Source: Hyphomicrobiales bacterium
GTDB lineage: Bacteria; Pseudomonadota; Alphaproteobacteria; Rhizobiales; Rhizobiaceae
Reading direction: 5' to 3'
Assembly (NCBI GenBank): GCA_900470965.1
Contig: UCCS01000059.1
Location: 1 to 64,000, forward strand
DNA length: 64,000 nucleotides
The notes beneath the pieces are model-generated. The model did not search any database, was not told where the DNA came from, and saw nothing but the letters and a program-made list of their open reading frames with translations. Every line of letters starts with the position of its first letter. The stretch's first letter is position 1. This document shows positions 1-8,412 of the stretch, piece after piece. The position numbers and the translations under genes were made by a program.

Positions 1-557
1 CCCGGAGCAACCGGCGCGATGACCGGGATCATCTCGGAGCGGGCAAGAAGGTCGAGCAGCGTGCGGTCGACTTCCACGACTTCGCCCACGAAGCCGAGAT
101 CGAGCACGCGCTCGATGTTGGAATCGGGATCCTTGACGGTCTTGCGAGCCTTTTCGGCGAAGACCATGTTGCCATCTTTGCCGCAGAGGCCGATCGCCCA
201 TTCGCCGGTCTGGTTGATCAGCGCGACGATTTCCTTGTTGATCGAGCCGGCAAGCACCATTTCGACGATCTCGACCGTCTTCTGGTCGGTAACGCGCAGG
301 CCGCCTTCGAATTTGGATTCGATACCCATCTTCGTCAGCATCGCGCCGATCTGCGGACCGCCGCCATGCACGACGATCGGGTTGACGCCGGATTGCTTCA
401 AAAGTGCGATATCGCTGGCGAAGGCCTTGCCGAGCTCGGGATTGCCCATGGCATGGCCACCGTACTTCACGACGATCGTCTTGTTTTCGTAGCGCTGCAT
501 GAAGGGCAGCGCCTGCGCGAGAAGACGCGCCTGGATTTCGCTTTCGGACTCGTTCAT
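1..557 (-). CDS. argB: acetylglutamate kinase ArgB (3' end outside window)
   Basis: Second step of arginine synthesis: ATP-dependent phosphorylation of N-acetylglutamate in the cytoplasm. The reverse frame from the ATG at 557 begins MNESESEIQARLLAQALPF and contains IVVKYGGHAMG (ATP-binding Lys-Tyr-Gly-Gly) and PIVVHGGGPQIG, both hallmarks of the amino acid kinase fold of ArgB. About 185 of roughly 295 residues are visible and the C-terminal part runs off the left edge. In many rhizobia argB follows engB directly; here engB lies about 2.1 kb away with three plus-strand genes between them. No strong ribosome binding site was noted. Confidence 0.95.
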   Translation of the reverse strand, partial: MNESESEIQARLLAQALPFMQRYENKTIVVKYGGHAMGNPELGKAFASDIALLKQSGVNPIVVHGGGPQIGAMLTKMGIESKFEGGLRVTDQKTVEIVEMVLAGSINKEIVALINQTGEWAIGLCGKDGNMVFAEKARKTVKDPDSNIERVLDLGFVGEVVEVDRTLLDLLARSEMIPVIAPVAP

Positions 558-713
558 GGGGGACCCCGCGGAATTGATCGCGGCCTTTTATCTCAAGTTT
601 TTGACAGATGGAATAATCCGGCACGCAATAGTTTTTCGTATCTAAGGCCGACCTGGGAACCTGCCAGCTCATATTGAAACTATCGAATCGGAAATCGTTC
701 ATTCGAGGGCGAC

Positions 714-1250
714 ATGACTGGGGATTTTGCAGATTTAATCGGCCGCGTAGCGCTCGGCGACCGCAGGGCCTTCGCCGCACTCTATAACCAGACCAGTCCG
801 AAACTTCTGGCGATCTGCCTTCGTATTCTTGGAAGCAGGAACGAGGCGGAAGAGGTGCTGCAGGAGGTCTACATCAAGATATGGCAGCGCGCCGGTGCCT
901 TTACTGCTGGCTCCTCGACATCGGTCGCCTGGCTTGCGGCAATTGCCCGCAATCAGTCGATCGATGCGTTGCGGGCGCGCAAGCCGGTAGCCGACGAAAT
1001 CGACAAAGCGCTCGATCTTGCCGATGCCGGTCCCGATCCTGAAGCGCAAGTCGTGATTAAGGATGAAGGAAGGCGGATTGACACCTGCATGGAAGAGTTG
1101 GAAGCTGATCGTGCGGTCGCGGTGAAACGGGCTTATGTCGAAGGGCTGAGCTATCAGGAACTGGCCGATCAGTTTGGTGTCCCGCTGAACACGGTGAGGA
1201 CATGGCTAAGACGCAGCCTGCTGAAACTGAGAGAGTGCATGGAACGATGA
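714..1250 (+). CDS. ECF sigma factor (SigK-like)
   Basis: RNA polymerase sigma-70 family factor of the extracytoplasmic-function type, 178 aa. Region 2 spans about residues 20-90 (LGSRNEAEEVLQEVYIKIW, then WLAAIARNQSIDALR) and region 4 about 124-176, with the helix-turn-helix LSYQELADQFGVPLNTVRTW. Sigma regions 1 and 3 are absent, as expected for ECF factors. Its stop overlaps the ATG of an RskA-type anti-sigma gene (ATGA), so the two are translationally coupled. The next gene encodes a secreted fasciclin protein. This order matches mycobacterial sigK-rskA with mpt70/mpt83 targets, so a SigK-like role is inferred; the inducing signal is unknown. Confidence 0.93.
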   Translation: MTGDFADLIGRVALGDRRAFAALYNQTSPKLLAICLRILGSRNEAEEVLQEVYIKIWQRAGAFTAGSSTSVAWLAAIARNQSIDALRARKPVADEIDKALDLADAGPDPEAQVVIKDEGRRIDTCMEELEADRAVAVKRAYVEGLSYQELADQFGVPLNTVRTWLRRSLLKLRECMER

Positions 1251-1966
1251 CATCGCCCGACAAAAGCAAGGGAGACCGCTCCCGGGATGAGGTTCTCGCC
1301 GGCGAGTATGTGCTGGGCGTCCTCTCTCTTCAGGATCGCAGGATCGTCGAGGAGCGCATGCGCCGCGACCGGCAGTTTGCCGCCATCGTCAGCCGCTGGG
1401 AGGTCAACCTCTCCAGCTTCAACGACGAATATGGCACGGCTGCTCCAAGCAGCGAGACCTTCAAGCAGATCGAGGCGCGCCTCTTCGCCAATGCAGAAAG
1501 TGAGCCGCGCTTTTCGCACGGCCTCTGGAATTCCGCCGGTTTCTGGCGCTCGCTGACATTTGCCTCGCTTGCGGTCACCTTGGGCGTCATCGCCTTTGCC
1601 TCCGGTCTCGTGCCCCAGCCTCCGGCATCGCCACCGCTGGTGGCGGACCTCTCGGGACAGAACAATCAGGTCAATCTGACGGCCTCCTACGATATCCAGA
1701 GTGGGCGATTGAAGATCATACCGGTTGCGGCCGGCAAGCCGGAGGAGAAATCCCTGGAGCTCTGGCTCGTGCCGGGTAGCGGGACGCCCCGTTCTCTCGG
1801 CGTTTTCCAACCGGGTATGAACGGTGCATTGCTGATCCCGACCGATATGCGCAGCCAGATTTCCGATGGCACGACGCTGGCCGTCAGCCTGGAGCCATTC
1901 GGCGGTTCGCCCACACATCAGCCGTCAGGCCCCGTCATAGCCAGCGGTTCGATCCACAGGCCGTAA
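1247..1966 (+). CDS. anti-sigma factor, RskA type
   Basis: Membrane anti-sigma factor expected to hold the upstream ECF sigma factor inactive, 239 aa from this start. The start is the ATG in the ATGA overlap with the sigma stop; an upstream in-frame ATG at 1202 would bury 48 bases of the sigma gene and is less likely. Residues 14-45 form the N-terminal sigma-binding helix region (EVLAGEYVLGVLSLQDRR, a typical RskA start). One membrane segment lies at about 102-122, and a periplasmic RskA-like domain follows (SLELWLVPGSGTPRSLGVF). No zinc-binding HxxxCxxC motif is visible, consistent with the zinc-free RskA class. Release probably needs regulated proteolysis, by analogy with RskA. Confidence 0.9.
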   Translation: MTSPDKSKGDRSRDEVLAGEYVLGVLSLQDRRIVEERMRRDRQFAAIVSRWEVNLSSFNDEYGTAAPSSETFKQIEARLFANAESEPRFSHGLWNSAGFWRSLTFASLAVTLGVIAFASGLVPQPPASPPLVADLSGQNNQVNLTASYDIQSGRLKIIPVAAGKPEEKSLELWLVPGSGTPRSLGVFQPGMNGALLIPTDMRSQISDGTTLAVSLEPFGGSPTHQPSGPVIASGSIHRP

Positions 1967-2075
1967 AACAAAATCATTTTCTGAAACTCTTCTGCAGCGC
2001 CTTCCGTAGTTGCTGATATCCGGGCGGCGCAGGGCATAAAGCCGGCGGCTGCGACCGGGTGCAGAGGAGAAAACC

Positions 2076-2633
2076 ATGATCAAGTCCGCACTGCGTGCCG
2101 CAGCGCTCACCGCCGCCTTTTCGGCTATCGCCTTCGCCGCTCAGGCAAAGAACCCGATGGTCGGCGGCGCCGCGATGTATGCGAACAAGAACATCGTCGA
2201 GAATGCCGTCAATTCCAAGGATCACACCACCCTGGTTGCTGCCGTGAAGGCAGCCGGCCTCGTCAGCACGCTGGAAGGCAAGGGGCCTTTCACCGTCTTC
2301 GCGCCGACCAATGAAGCCTTCGCTGCCCTGCCGAAAGGCACTGTCGATACGTTGCTGAAGCCAGAAAACAAGGGCAAGCTTGTCAAGGTTCTGACCTGCC
2401 ATGTCGTTGCCGCAGATGCCATGTCGAAGACCGTCGCCAAGATGATCAAGGACGATGGCGGCGAGCACGACATCAAAACGGTCGGCGGCTGCGTGCTCAA
2501 GGCAAAGGAAAGCATGGGCAAGATCACGCTGACGGATGAAAATGGCGGTGTCGCCCACGTCACCATCGCCGACGTCAAACAGTCGAACGGCGTCATCCAC
2601 GTCGTCGACGAAGTGCTGCTGCCGAAGATGTAA
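2076..2633 (+). CDS. secreted fasciclin (FAS1) domain protein
   Basis: Exported protein of 185 aa with one FAS1 fold, usually an adhesion or cell-surface module. Residues 1-24 are a signal peptide (hydrophobic core AAALTAAFSAIAFAA, cut after AQA). The FAS1 domain covers about 38-185 and shows the family motifs GPFTVFAPTNEAFAALP and the H2-like ending SNGVIHVVDEVLLP. Two cysteines (CHVV and GGCV) could form a disulfide. It follows the sigma/anti-sigma pair by 109 bp and is followed by a strong terminator. Mycobacterial MPT70/MPT83 are FAS1 proteins controlled by SigK, so this is the likely target of the adjacent sigma factor (inference). Confidence 0.93.
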   Translation: MIKSALRAAALTAAFSAIAFAAQAKNPMVGGAAMYANKNIVENAVNSKDHTTLVAAVKAAGLVSTLEGKGPFTVFAPTNEAFAALPKGTVDTLLKPENKGKLVKVLTCHVVAADAMSKTVAKMIKDDGGEHDIKTVGGCVLKAKESMGKITLTDENGGVAHVTIADVKQSNGVIHVVDEVLLPKM

Positions 2634-2651
2634 ATTCAAATACAGGCTGTC

Positions 2652-2679
2652 GGGGGCGCCCTTCTGGGCGCCTCTTTTT
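2652..2679 (+). terminator. Rho-independent terminator after fasciclin gene
   Basis: A GC-rich inverted repeat (GGGCGCCC and its partner GGGCGCC around the loop TTCT) is followed by CTCTTTTTA. It lies 18 bases after the fasciclin stop and reaches the last codon of the convergent engB. Confidence 0.9.
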
Positions 2680-3331
2680 ATTTCCAGTTGCTGACGCCGA
2701 CCGTTTCGGCAATCGCCTGCCGCAGCTCGTCCAATCCTTCGTTCTTTTCCGAGGAGGTGGAAAGCACGCCCGGATAGGCGGCGGGGCGCTTGCGGATCTT
2801 CTCCGATGTTTCAGCCAGCAGCTTTGGCACGGCAGGCGCTTTGATCTTGTCCGTCTTGGTCAGCACGATCTGGTAGGAGACGGCCGCCTTGTCGAGCAGC
2901 GTCAGGACGTCATCGTCGTTCTTCTTGATGCCGTGGCGGCTGTCGATCAGCACATAGACGCGCTTCAGCGTCGAGCGGCCGCGCAAATAGTCGAAGACGA
3001 GCTTTGTCCAGTTATCCACCTGCTCCTTCGGCGCCTGTGCATAGCCATAGCCCGGCATATCGACCAGCGCCATCGGCGGCAGGTCGTTGCCCTCGCCGGA
3101 ATAGCCGTCCGGAACGAAGTAGTTAAGCTCCTGCGTGCGGCCCGGCGTATTGGAGGTGCGCGCCAGACCTTTCTGACCGACCAGCGCGTTGATCAGCGAC
3201 GATTTGCCGACATTCGACCGGCCGGCGAAAGCGACTTCCAAGGGGCCTTCCGGCGGAAGGAATTTCATGGAAGGCACGCCGCGGATGAATATCCAGGGGT
3301 GGCCGAAGAGCGGCTTTGCGATTTCAGTCAT
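2678..3331 (-). CDS. engB: ribosome biogenesis GTPase EngB/YsxC
   Basis: Small essential GTPase (217 aa) acting in large-subunit ribosome assembly. G1 is GRSNVGKSS (residues 37-45), followed by the switch region TSNTPGRTQELNYF, G3 DMPGYGYA, and G4 TKTDK. Length matches the family. It lies downstream of yidC in the rpmH-rnpA-yidC-engB order common to Rhizobiales. A terminator-like hairpin sits between yidC and engB, so engB may have its own promoter in the 130 bp gap. Confidence 0.96.
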   Translation of the reverse strand: MTEIAKPLFGHPWIFIRGVPSMKFLPPEGPLEVAFAGRSNVGKSSLINALVGQKGLARTSNTPGRTQELNYFVPDGYSGEGNDLPPMALVDMPGYGYAQAPKEQVDNWTKLVFDYLRGRSTLKRVYVLIDSRHGIKKNDDDVLTLLDKAAVSYQIVLTKTDKIKAPAVPKLLAETSEKIRKRPAAYPGVLSTSSEKNEGLDELRQAIAETVGVSNWK

Positions 3332-3431
3332 ATGAATTCTGCAATCTCCGGGTTCGGTAATGAAACCGGCTTCATGTTTTTAAGACGTATTGTCAAGGTT
3401 CGCACGGTTGAGCGCTTCTGTGGCCCGAAAC

Positions 3432-3458
3432 AAAAAGCCCCGCCGAAGCAGGGCTTTT
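3432..3458 (-). terminator. terminator after yidC
   Basis: On the minus strand AAAAGCCC, a TTCG-containing loop, and GGGGCTTTTTG form a hairpin ending in a T-run 4 bases after the yidC stop, separating yidC from engB. Confidence 0.8.
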
Positions 3459-3461
3459 CGA

Positions 3462-5258
3462 CTATTTCGATGGCGCCGGTTTTCGCTTGAACAGGCCCTT
3501 CAGATTGTCGAAGAGCTCGATCTTCACGCCGTGACGCTTCATGATCACCGACTGCTGCAGCACCGAGAGCGTGTTGTTCCAGGCCCAGTAGATGACGAGG
3601 CCGGCCGGGAAGCTTGCCAGCATGAACATGAACACCAGCGGCATCCAGTTGAAGATCATTGCCTGCGTCGGGTCGGGCGGGGTCGGGTTCATGCGCATCT
3701 GCACGAACATGGTGACGCCCATGATCAGCGGCCAGACGCCGAGATGCAGCAAGGCCGGTGCCTCGAAAGGCAGCAGGCCGAACAGGTTGACGATCGTCGT
3801 CGGGTCGGGCGCCGAAAGATCGCGGATCCAGCCGAAGAACGGCGCATGGCGCATTTCGATGGTGATGTAGATCACCTTGTAGAGCGAGAAGAAGATCGGA
3901 ATCTGCAGCGCAACCGGCCAGCAGCCGGCGATCGGGTTGATCTTCTCTTCCTTGTAGAGCTGCATCGTCGCCTGCTGCAGGCCCATGCGGTCGTCGCCGA
4001 ATTTTGCCTTCAGCTCTTCCATCTTCGGCTGCATGCGCTTCATGTTCGCCATCGAAGCGTACTGCTTGCTGGCGAGCGGGAAGAACAGCGCCTTGACGAC
4101 GATAGTCGTGCAGAGGATCGCCACGCCAAAATTGCCGAAGTAGCGGAAGAAGAAGTCCATCAGCTTGAACATCGGCTGCGTGAGGAACCAGAACCAGCCC
4201 CAGTCGATCAGGCGATCGAAATTCGGGATGGAATATTTCGTTTCATATTCATCGACGACAGGCACTTCCTTGGCGCCGGCAAAGACGAGGTTCTTGACGT
4301 CGACCGTCGCTCCGGGAGCGATCGACAGGCCTTCACCCTTGAAATCGGCTTGATAGCGCGGCTGACCGTCCGTGAAATGCGAGAAGCGGGAATCGAAGGG
4401 AATGGTCTGGCTCGGAATGAGAGCCGCAGCCCAATACTTGTCGGTAATGCCGATCCAGCCGCCGGTGACCGTCGGGTTGGACTGGTTTTCCTTTTCGATC
4501 GCCGTGTACTTGCTCTCGGAAATGCCGCTGCCGGCGCCGAGCACGCCGAGGAAGCCCTCATGCAGCACGTAGACCGAAGGCGTGGTCGGCTTGTTGTAGC
4601 GCGTCACGCGTCCATAATTGGACAGCGATACGCCGGCGTCGCCGCTATTGGTGATCTTGTCGACGACCGTGAACATGTAACGGTCATCGACGGAAATCGT
4701 CCGGGCAAAGGTCAGGCCCTTGTCATTGGTATAGGTCAGCGTCACCGGCGTCTTTTCGGTGAGCTTCGCACCCTCGGGCGCGGTCCAGATGGTAGACGGG
4801 CCGGGAACGGCGCCTGTCGCATCAGTGCCGATATAGCCGAACTCGGTGAAATAGCCGTCCTTGGTTTCAGCCGGCGAGAACAGGGTGATGATCGGGCTCG
4901 AGTTGTCGACGGTCTCGTGATAGCCCTTCAGCCTCAGGTCGTCGAGGCGCGCGCCGGCGAGGTTGATGGAGCCGGAAAGGGCAGCCGTGTCGATGGCAAC
5001 ACGCGGCGATTTCGCCAGAGCTTCCTCGCGGGTCGCCGTCGCCGTGGCCTGACCGGTGGGAGCTGCGCCATTCGGCTGCGCGCTCTGGCCGCCGGCGGCA
5101 GGCTGCTGCGTCTGCTCGGTCTGCTGCTGTGCCTTCTGGGCTTCCTGAGCCTTGCGCTGAGCCTCGATGCGCGGGTTCATATAGAGGAACTGCCAGCCAA
5201 GGACGATCAGCACCGAGAGAGCGATCGCAATGAAGTAATTGCGGTTGTTTTGCATCAT
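3462..5258 (-). CDS. yidC: membrane protein insertase YidC
   Basis: Inner-membrane insertase and foldase (598 aa) working with or without SecYEG. It has an N-terminal membrane segment (residues 5-24, YFIAIALSVLIVLGWQFLYM), a Gln/Ala/Pro-rich linker (about 30-70), a large periplasmic beta domain to about residue 350, and a C-terminal Oxa1-type core of five membrane segments containing the IKPMFKLMDFFFRYFG-like start and GCWPVALQIPIFFSLYKVIY. The reverse reading starts ATGATG at 5258 and either ATG could be used. The first overlaps the rnpA stop by 4 bases, so translation is coupled. Confidence 0.97.
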   Translation of the reverse strand: MMQNNRNYFIAIALSVLIVLGWQFLYMNPRIEAQRKAQEAQKAQQQTEQTQQPAAGGQSAQPNGAAPTGQATATATREEALAKSPRVAIDTAALSGSINLAGARLDDLRLKGYHETVDNSSPIITLFSPAETKDGYFTEFGYIGTDATGAVPGPSTIWTAPEGAKLTEKTPVTLTYTNDKGLTFARTISVDDRYMFTVVDKITNSGDAGVSLSNYGRVTRYNKPTTPSVYVLHEGFLGVLGAGSGISESKYTAIEKENQSNPTVTGGWIGITDKYWAAALIPSQTIPFDSRFSHFTDGQPRYQADFKGEGLSIAPGATVDVKNLVFAGAKEVPVVDEYETKYSIPNFDRLIDWGWFWFLTQPMFKLMDFFFRYFGNFGVAILCTTIVVKALFFPLASKQYASMANMKRMQPKMEELKAKFGDDRMGLQQATMQLYKEEKINPIAGCWPVALQIPIFFSLYKVIYITIEMRHAPFFGWIRDLSAPDPTTIVNLFGLLPFEAPALLHLGVWPLIMGVTMFVQMRMNPTPPDPTQAMIFNWMPLVFMFMLASFPAGLVIYWAWNNTLSVLQQSVIMKRHGVKIELFDNLKGLFKRKPAPSK

Positions 5259-5656
5259 ACGTTCCTGGGGCGCTCGTCTTTCGGGCGCCTGTGTTTCGGC
5301 CTGGTTTCCACGCGGGTTTTCAGTTCCGCGGCCAGTTCATCGAAGGACGCTGTCAAGACGTCCCTGCGGGCGACAACCACATAGTCGTGTCCGGGCTGCA
5401 TTGCAAACCCTGCATGAAGCCGCACCGCCTCTTTCAGGCGTCGCCGCATGCGGTTTCTTTCGACCGCGTTGCCATGTTTTTTGGTGACTGTGAAGCCGAC
5501 GCGGGCTTCGCTTTCTTCTTCCTTGCGGTTCAGGACCTCGAGAAGGAAGAGTGGGCCGCGGCGCTTTTCGCCTTCGCGGACTGCAAGAAATTGCGGGCGG
5601 CTCAAGAGCCGCCCGACAATCTGTTTGTCTTCTTTGGTCTTCAAGTCGCCCGTCAT
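5255..5656 (-). CDS. rnpA: ribonuclease P protein component
   Basis: Protein subunit of RNase P (133 aa), binding the catalytic RNA and pre-tRNA 5' leaders. It carries the basic RNR signature GNAVERNRMRRRLKEAVR (residues about 62-79) and FTVTKKHGNAV. It lies 22 bases downstream of rpmH and overlaps yidC by 4 bases, so rpmH-rnpA-yidC is a compact operon. The C-terminus is rich in Arg, Lys and Pro, as in other rhizobial RnpA. Confidence 0.96.
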   Translation of the reverse strand: MTGDLKTKEDKQIVGRLLSRPQFLAVREGEKRRGPLFLLEVLNRKEEESEARVGFTVTKKHGNAVERNRMRRRLKEAVRLHAGFAMQPGHDYVVVARRDVLTASFDELAAELKTRVETRPKHRRPKDERPRNV

Positions 5657-5678
5657 TTGCTATCGGGCAATTCCGGCC

Positions 5679-5813
5679 TTAGGCCGAAAGACGCTTGCGG
5701 CCGCGTGCGCGGCGAGCAACGATGACCTTGCGGCCGCCCTTAGTGGCCATACGCGCACGGAAACCGTGGCGGCGCTTGCGAACAAGCTTCGAGGGCTGAT
5801 AGGTACGCTTCAT
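5679..5813 (-). CDS. rpmH: 50S ribosomal protein L34
   Basis: A 44-residue, strongly basic protein beginning MKRTYQPSKLVRKRRHGFRA and ending RGRKRLSA, which is the complete L34 sequence pattern. It is the first gene of the operon, about 100 bases downstream of a good sigma70 promoter. Confidence 0.97.
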   Translation of the reverse strand: MKRTYQPSKLVRKRRHGFRARMATKGGRKVIVARRARGRKRLSA

Positions 5814-5924
5814 TTATTTAAACACCGCGGAGTGCGGCCCTTCTTGAATTTGCATAATGCAAGGAGCGTGGTTTTTCGAACGGGCGAGGTCGCAAAAGAC
5901 CTGAAACGACCGGACGTGCGGCGG

Positions 5925-5953
5925 CTTATACAAATGAAGCCTGCCAAAGTCAA
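5925..5953 (-). promoter_or_regulatory. sigma70 promoter of rpmH-rnpA-yidC
   Basis: On the minus strand TTGACT, 17 bases, TATAAG: a near-consensus housekeeping promoter reading toward rpmH with a leader of about 100 nt. This is the expected strength for a ribosomal protein operon. Confidence 0.8.
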
Positions 5954-6267
5954 TTATGACAGGCAGATTCCCCGGAGCTGCGTGGCGGATGGCAAGATTT
6001 CGCACTCTGGTGTTAACGAATTTGGTTCTTCACTATATGGTTGTATATTTCATCCATAAGCTTCCGAAAGCTCTCAGCCGCAACTTTTATTCCTTGAAGA
6101 TGCTCGGCCCGAGACAAAGCATAATGCGCGCAACAGTAAATATGGGTAATTTCTTGTAGTCGATATTGTTAATATTCGAAATACAACATTAACGAATTTA
6201 CCCGATCTTTCAGTACATCGGCTGGGAATTTGCTTTCCAGCCATTGTGCGAAGCGAGGGAGCGTTCA
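5954..6267. other. gene-free region between rpmH promoter and chemoreceptor
   Basis: AT-rich stretch holding the divergent upstream regions. The 11-mer TTAACGAATTT occurs twice in direct orientation (6013-6023 and 6189-6199). No ORF with a ribosome binding site and no RNA gene could be supported. It probably contains the promoter of the chemoreceptor. Confidence 0.5.
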
Positions 6268-8259
6268 GTGAAAATTCGCGGCAAAATCAATCTTCTTGTC
6301 TCCGTCATGGGTGGCGTTGCGCTTCTGATCGGTGCCACCGCGCTGTCGGCGATGAGCGAGTACAACGCGAACCTGACTGCTTATGAACATGCCGCGGCCC
6401 GCGCCTACGCCGGCGAACGTCTCAACCGCTTCGTCACCGCCGTCGTCATGGAGTCGCGCGGCATCTATGCTGCAAAGAGCCTGGAACAGACGCCGGCCTT
6501 CGCCAAGGGCCTGATGGCCGATCTGGATGAGATCGACAAGGTCATCGCCGGTTGGGCGCCGCTTGTGCCTGATAGCGAGAAGGATACTTTCACCAAGCTC
6601 ATCGACCGCGCCAAGGAATTCCGCACCTTCCGCACTGAGACAGCCCGTCTCGGCACGCAGGTGAGCCCGCAGGCCGCAAACGAGCAGGGCAACAATGACG
6701 CCAACCGCGCCAACCGCAAGGCTTTCCAGGCCGAGATCGACGCGATCGTCAACACTGACAAGGCCGCACTGACGGCCGTCGACGACCAGATCGAGAGCTT
6801 CCGCAGCTGGATCCTGATGCTGGTGCTCAGCATCACCGGCATCGGTATCGCGGTCGGCGTCGGTATGGGCTTTTACATCGGCACCAGCCACCTGAGTCGG
6901 CCGATCAAGAAGGTGACGCAGGCGATCAAGGACGTCGCAGACGGCAATTTCCAGGCGGAAGTGCCGTTCGCCGGTCGCAAGGACGAAATCGGTGAGATGG
7001 CCGCTGCCGTCGCCATCTTCAAGGAAAACGGCCTCGTCATCCAGCGCATGAACGCACAGGAAGCGGCAATGCGTGCAAAGAGCGACGACCTGCAGTCCAG
7101 CATGTCCGTCGTCGTTGCAGCCGCTGCTGCCGGCGATTTCAGCCACCGCATCAACAAGGATTATCAGGACGAAAGCCTCAACCAGTTCGCCGGCAATATC
7201 AACACGCTGCTGTCGAGCGTCGATGCCGGCGTCGACGAAACCCGCCGCGTCATAGCAAGCCTTGCTGAAGGCGACCTGACGCAGACTATGCGCGGTCAAT
7301 TCCAGGGCGCCTTTGCCGAATTGCAGAAAAACGTCAACAGCACGTTCGTGACGCTGCAGACGACCATGCGCGAAGTGCGCGAGACGACCGAAGCGATCAA
7401 CGGAAATACCAACGAACTCAGGAACGCCAGCGACGATCTTTCCAAGCGCACGGAACAGCAGGCTGCCGCACTTGAGGAAACCTCTGCTGCTCTCGATGAG
7501 ATCACAGCCGTTGTGCAGAACTCGACGGAACGCGCCCAGGAAGCGACCGTCATGGTCTCCGAGGCGAAGGACAATGCCGGTCGTTCCGGGGTCGTGGTCC
7601 GCAACGCCGTCGATGCCATGGGTCGTATCGAGCAGGCCTCCCGCGAAATCAGTCAGATCATCAACGTCATCGATGAGATCGCCTTCCAGACCAACCTGCT
7701 GGCGCTGAATGCCGGCGTCGAGGCCGCACGCGCTGGTGAAGCCGGCAAGGGCTTCGCTGTGGTCGCCCAGGAAGTGCGCGAACTCGCCCAGCGCTCGGCA
7801 ACGGCCGCCAAGGATATCAAGGCGCTCATCAACAAGTCGGGCGACGAAGTGCAGGTCGGCGTCAAGCTGGTCCAAGCGACCGGCAATGCGCTCTCGGAGA
7901 TCGAGACGCGGGTCATCGCCATCAACGACCATATCCATTCGATCGCAACGGCGGCAAAGGAACAGTCGACCGGCCTCAAGGAGGTCAACACGGCCGTCAA
8001 CCAGATGGACCAGGTGACTCAGCAGAACGCCGCAATGGTGGAAGAAACCTCGGCTGCGACCCACAAGCTGTCAGCCGAAGCCGATGGCCTCGTGCGCCTC
8101 ATCTCCCGCTTCAAGGTTTCCAACGAGGCGCCCGTTGCCGTTGCCCGCCAGCAGCATCACCAGCCAGTCGCCTCTCCGGCGCGCCGTGCTATCGGCCGCG
8201 TCGCCCGCGCCTTCAGCGGCAATGCCGCTGTTGCGGAGCAGAGCTGGGAAGAGTTCTGA
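6268..8259 (+). CDS. methyl-accepting chemotaxis protein
   Basis: Chemoreceptor that signals through CheW/CheA (663 aa). The start is the GTG preceded by GAGGGA at 8-base spacing; an upstream in-frame TTG at 6244 lacks a binding site. Membrane segments lie at about 9-30 and 181-203, enclosing a periplasmic helical sensor of about 150 residues. HAMP covers about 205-260, with a second HAMP-like stretch near 290-345. The cytoplasmic hairpin has its tip near residues 470-490 (IDEIAFQTNLLALNAGVEAA). The C-terminus SWEEF resembles the CheR/CheB docking pentapeptide NWETF. No che genes are nearby. The ligand cannot be told from sequence. Confidence 0.95.
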   Translation: MKIRGKINLLVSVMGGVALLIGATALSAMSEYNANLTAYEHAAARAYAGERLNRFVTAVVMESRGIYAAKSLEQTPAFAKGLMADLDEIDKVIAGWAPLVPDSEKDTFTKLIDRAKEFRTFRTETARLGTQVSPQAANEQGNNDANRANRKAFQAEIDAIVNTDKAALTAVDDQIESFRSWILMLVLSITGIGIAVGVGMGFYIGTSHLSRPIKKVTQAIKDVADGNFQAEVPFAGRKDEIGEMAAAVAIFKENGLVIQRMNAQEAAMRAKSDDLQSSMSVVVAAAAAGDFSHRINKDYQDESLNQFAGNINTLLSSVDAGVDETRRVIASLAEGDLTQTMRGQFQGAFAELQKNVNSTFVTLQTTMREVRETTEAINGNTNELRNASDDLSKRTEQQAAALEETSAALDEITAVVQNSTERAQEATVMVSEAKDNAGRSGVVVRNAVDAMGRIEQASREISQIINVIDEIAFQTNLLALNAGVEAARAGEAGKGFAVVAQEVRELAQRSATAAKDIKALINKSGDEVQVGVKLVQATGNALSEIETRVIAINDHIHSIATAAKEQSTGLKEVNTAVNQMDQVTQQNAAMVEETSAATHKLSAEADGLVRLISRFKVSNEAPVAVARQQHHQPVASPARRAIGRVARAFSGNAAVAEQSWEEF

Positions 8260-8281
8260 TAGCCTTTATGACCGGGATCGG

Positions 8282-8310
8282 AACGCCGCCTGCGGGCGGC
8301 GTTTTCGTTT
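8282..8310 (+). terminator. terminator after chemoreceptor
   Basis: AACGCCGCC, a short loop and GGCGGCGTT are followed by TTCGTTT, directly after the chemoreceptor stop. Confidence 0.85.
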
Positions 8311-8412
8311 GTGACGACTTGCCGCTCCTCGCAAAGATTTGAAAGCGGAGCATTCTCGTCTAATATAAGAGCTCATTCTGATGGCGGCCTTTCGCCGCAC
8401 GGACAAGACGAG

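Noticed and set aside
3390..5384. Plus-strand frame of 664 codons
   Set aside because: Antisense to yidC and rnpA, highly charged composition with no domain; yidC is unambiguous.
6265..8064. Minus-strand frame of 599 codons
   Set aside because: Antisense to the chemoreceptor gene.
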